Assembly: GCA_014529385.2 (NCBI GenBank)
Contig: CM043949.1
Location: 110,761,977 to 110,825,976, forward strand
Length of the DNA: 64,000 bases
Direction: 5' to 3'
Source of the DNA: Adiantum capillus-veneris
Lineage: Eukaryota; Streptophyta; Polypodiopsida; Polypodiales; Pteridaceae
Positions 60,703 to 64,000 of this stretch are shown here, piece after piece. Below the pieces are notes generated by a model. It was not told where the DNA came from. It worked only from the letters and a program-made list of their open reading frames with translations, and searched no databases. A program made the translations under genes and the position numbers. Positions within the stretch are counted from its first letter, which is position 1; every line of letters starts with the position of its first letter.

Positions 60703-62306
60703 ATGGAAACAAAATTGAACAAGATAGAACAACCAAAATTAACGAAAGTTGAACATAAGAAAAGGTACCAAGAGCTCAAAACTCTGAGGGAAGTATGGAC
60801 AACTGAAACTGACAATGGAGAGGTTGAGAAATACAATAGCAAAAACCATATGAGCATAGCCACCGACTTGAGCCAACAAGAGAAAGGGGAGCTTCTCAGC
60901 CTTCTTCAGGAATATGTTTGCATGGTCTTACAAGGATTTAAAGGGAGTGAATTCAACAATATGTCAGCACACTATCCCTTTAAAACCGGATGCGAAATCT
61001 AGCAGACAAAGGCCATACATGTACAATGATACCTTTGCTAAGCGTATCAAGGAAGAGATTGATAAACTAAAAGAAGTGGAGTTTATATATGAGATAGAAC
61101 ACACTAATTGGGTATCTCCAATTGTTGTAGTACCCAAAAAGAATGGTAAACTCCAAGTGTGTGTCAACCTCAAAAAGGTCAATGCAACCACAATAAGGGA
61201 TAACTATATCTTACCAATTATGGACCACATCCTTGAAGGAGTGGCAGGAAAGCATGCATATTTCTTCTTGGATGGATTCTCTGGTTACAATAAACTCGCA
61301 ATTGCATTTTCCATAGAATGGGGTATATTTGCATATCGGGTCATGCCATTTGGGTTAACAAATGCACATGCAACATTTCAAGATTGATGGCCCATGCCTT
61401 CAAGGAGTACTTGAGGAATGTTTTGGAAATCTATATGGATGACCTATGTGTACACTCTTTGTGAAGATAGGAACATACGGAACACCTCAAAAGGGTATTC
61501 GAGAAATTCAGGAGATATAGAATTTATGTTAATCCAAAAAAAATACGTTTTCATGGTAAGACAAGGACAAACCTTGGGGCATACTGTATCAGAGAATGGC
61601 ATATCCACATATTTGGATAAGATTAAGGTGATTGTTGAAATGCCTAAGCCAATCAATGCAAAGCAAGTACAATGCTTTATGGGACAATGTGGTTATTATA
61701 GGAGGTCCATACACATGTATGCAATTATCGTCCAATCCTTGTATAGACTAATAGTGATCTTTGAATGGATAGATGAGTGTGAGGAATCATTTAAGAAATT
61801 AAAAGATGCCCTCGTATCCGCTCCGGTGCTACAAGCACCTGATTGGGAAAAAAATATTTCACGTTCATATAGATGCATCTGCATTTGCTATAGGATGTAT
61901 TCTGGCTCAACCAGGAGAGGGAACCATGGTTTTGCCAGTCAGTTATTCCAACCGACAACTAAATAGTGCTGAAAAGAATTACACAACCACTGAGAGAGAA
62001 GGGCTTGGAATGATTTATGCCATTAAGAAATTTCGGCATTATCTCCTCTCAAATAAGTTTGTGTTTTTCACAGACCATCAAGACCTTTCATACCTTGTCA
62101 ACAAACCATGCAACACCGGGTGGATCGTAAGATGGTTCATCATATTGCAGGAGTTTGACTTTATAGTAGTGGTTAAAAAAGGGAAGATGCATCTTAGAGC
62201 AGACCACCTCTCTCGATTACCAAATGCAAAAGCTCCAGAGGGTGTGGATGATGATCTCCCGGATGCCTATCTCTTCAATATAGAAATGGTACCTAAGTGG
62301 TCCTAA
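60703..62306 (+). pseudogene. Family G/F reverse transcriptase and RNase H, plus copy
   Basis: An acidic lead-in (60,703-60,900) precedes RT: MFAWSYKDLKGVNSTICQH, WVSPIVVVPKKNGKLQVCVN, KVNATTIRDNY, YRVMPFGLTNAHATFQ. YMDDLCVHSL is readable near 61,430 in a shifted frame. RNase H follows with FHVHIDASAFAIGCILAQPG, SYSNRQLNSAEKNYTTTEREG, FFTDHQDLSYLVN and HLRADHLSRLPNAK, ending at 62,306. Breaks near 60,930, 61,387, 61,460 and 61,850 prevent a full product. The residues match the minus copy at 30,981-32,560 throughout. Confidence 0.9.
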
Positions 62307-62339
62307 GAGATCGTAAAGCTACTATCACAGGGCGGGGAA

Positions 62340-64000
62340 TTCAACAAAATAGACCTAGACCTTAAATGAGGAACAATTTGCCAAGCTAAAAACTTTTAGT
62401 TGATTGGAGGATGTTTATATAATTTAGGCTCCGATGGTATCCTAAGAGTGTGCATAAACCCCGAGGAATACAAAAGATATTTGGTGGAAACGCATAATCA
62501 GGCTTTAACGTTTCATTGTTCGGTCACAAGGACTTTCCAACGACTGTGACAATTAGGAGTGTATTGGCAGGCTATGCACATTGATGTTCATGATTATGTA
62601 ACTAGTTGCGTCAAATGCAGATCAAGCCCACTCATCAAACATGCGACATTGTTTCAAATAACACTTACGTCAGAATGGAGTCAATACATTATTGACTTCT
62701 TGGAGAAACAGACGTTTTTTGAAAATATCACCAAAGCACGACAGAGAACGATAGAAATAGAAGCTCGGGATTTCACTCTATTTGAAAATCAGCTCTATAA
62801 AATGGGAAAGGATAACCAACTTAGGCTGTGTGCAACAGAGAACATGTACATTCCAATCTTGGAACAAGCACATGGAGGGATTAGTGGAGGCCATTTCTCA
62901 GGGGAAAAGGCATAAAAATTATCCTCACCTCTAGAATATGGTGGCCAACATTACGTATGGACGCAAAAAAATATACAAACCTATGTGAGTCTTGTCAAAG
63001 AACCAACATACCAATAAAGTGGGATGAGATGCCCTTACGGCCAATGATGGGAGCCAATATTTTTGCCAAGTGGGGAATAGACTTTGTAGGACCAATTTCG
63101 CCCCTTGCTTAAAAAACACATGCCCAGTATATCATCATGGCCACATGCTATCTCACCAAATGGGTAGAAGCTAAAGCTACATAAAAGGCCAATGCCAGGA
63201 CTACTGCATAAATTCTATACAAAAATGACTTTGTTAGATATGGTCTACCTATAGAAATTTTCAGTGATTGAGGCACACATTTCATAACTGAGATAATAAA
63301 AAATATTCTTCAAGACTTCATGACAGTTCATAAGAAGTCTACTCCTTACCACCCACAGGCTAATGGACAAGCAAAGCTACAAATAAGACTCTATGCGTAA
63401 TCTTAACTAAGACAGTATCAAAGTTTAGAACGGATTGGGATCATAAGATACTATGGGCGTATAGGATTTCTTACAAAACCTCGATAGGAACAACACCGTA
63501 CAACATGGTTTGGACTTAATGCTATACTGCCAATGGAATTCTTAATCCCAACACTAAGAGTAGCAAAATGTCTAGAGTGGATAGGTCATGAAATGTCTTC
63601 ACGAATAGATGACCTTGAAAAGCTAGATAGCTTCACTTGAAAGCAGTTAGTTTTGTCTATGCACAAAAATGAAGGCAAAAAGAAATTTTTGATAAGCATG
63701 TATGCTCCAAAAAATTCAAAACAGGCCATTATGTTTTGGTTTACATGTTAAGCAAGGGACCGAACCCTTTGTGATCAAAGAATTAGCACAAATTGGGGCC
63801 ATTGAGCTTGCCACATTGGATGGGGAAGATATGCCCAGTTGGATTAGTGGTTTCCGACTAAAAAGATTTCATCTACCACTAACCCCAAATATGCTCCAAC
63901 AAATCCATCATGCAAAAAAATGGACGCATGCAAAACAAAAAATTATTGCAGAAGCTCAACCACATGCCAAGAAAAGGATAGCAAAAAGGAAGATTCTTTG
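62340..64000 (+). pseudogene. Family G/F integrase with two zinc-binding modules (runs off window)
   Basis: The first module has a lead-in (GGCLYNLGSDGILRVCINPEE), THNQALTFH at about 62,490 and CVKC at about 62,607. About 90 residues on, a second module has its own lead-in (NQLYKMGKDNQLRLCATEN), QAHGGISGGHF at about 62,870 and CESCQ at about 62,983. The core follows: KWGIDFVGPI, IFSD (then a TGA where Arg is expected, near 63,269) and PQANGQ. The C-terminal SWISGFRLKRFHLPLTP lies near 63,839, then a K/H-rich stretch continues past the edge, as in the minus copy before its second protease. Many stops and shifts. Confidence 0.85.

Overview
This is eukaryotic nuclear DNA from a land plant with a large, repeat-filled genome. 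The evidence is plant-type Ty3/gypsy and Ty1/copia retrotransposons, primer sites for plant initiator-Met and Asp-like tRNAs, degenerate plant telomere motifs (CCCTAAA), long CA/GA microsatellites and a tandem satellite. I see no host gene, rRNA, tRNA gene, CRISPR array or operon. The species cannot be read from the window. The retroelement protein style makes me think of a fern or another large-genome plant, but that is only an impression.

Layout. 1-2,990: a long terminal repeat (LTR) fragment, then the LTR end, primer-binding site and leader of an Asp-tRNA-primed element. 3,170-24,524: a pile-up of one chromodomain Ty3/gypsy family (here 'family C', LTR about 1,576 bp). A plus-strand copy (pol tail 3,170-3,953) has its 3' LTR split in two (4,308-4,504 and 16,375-17,790) by a 12-kb minus-strand block. 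That block holds two nearly identical gag-pol copies: copy A (gag-pol 6,440-11,389) and copy B (12,725-16,399). More broken pieces follow: an LTR palindrome at 18,571-18,943, a plus gag-pol fragment at 18,944-20,625, a full minus LTR at 20,722-22,297, and a plus LTR with primer site and gag at 22,486-24,524.

24,525-40,727: a second, non-chromodomain Ty3/gypsy lineage ('family G', related LTRs 'F'). It has LTRs, primer sites, leader repeats of about 290 bp and a decayed minus-strand gag-pol. 40,786-42,913: a decayed Ty1/copia element with its 3' LTR. 42,914-48,760: unassigned sequence with small tandem repeats and a GC-rich patch. 48,780-54,505: a satellite of about 180 bp made of alternating inverted repeats, interrupted by telomere-like DNA. 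54,506-58,178: mostly unassigned, with a 96-bp triplication. 58,179-64,000: a plus-strand family G/F copy that runs off the window.

The most unusual coding feature is in family G. Both copies carry two consecutive HHCC zinc-binding modules ahead of the integrase core. The minus copy also has a second retropepsin-like domain after integrase and then a tail with repeated tryptophan motifs. Nearly all coding regions are broken. The exceptions are long frames in copies A and B: A is complete but for one in-frame TGA and has lost a catalytic aspartate of reverse transcriptase, while B keeps that site but lacks the gag start. All comparisons were made by eye within the window; no alignment or database search was run.
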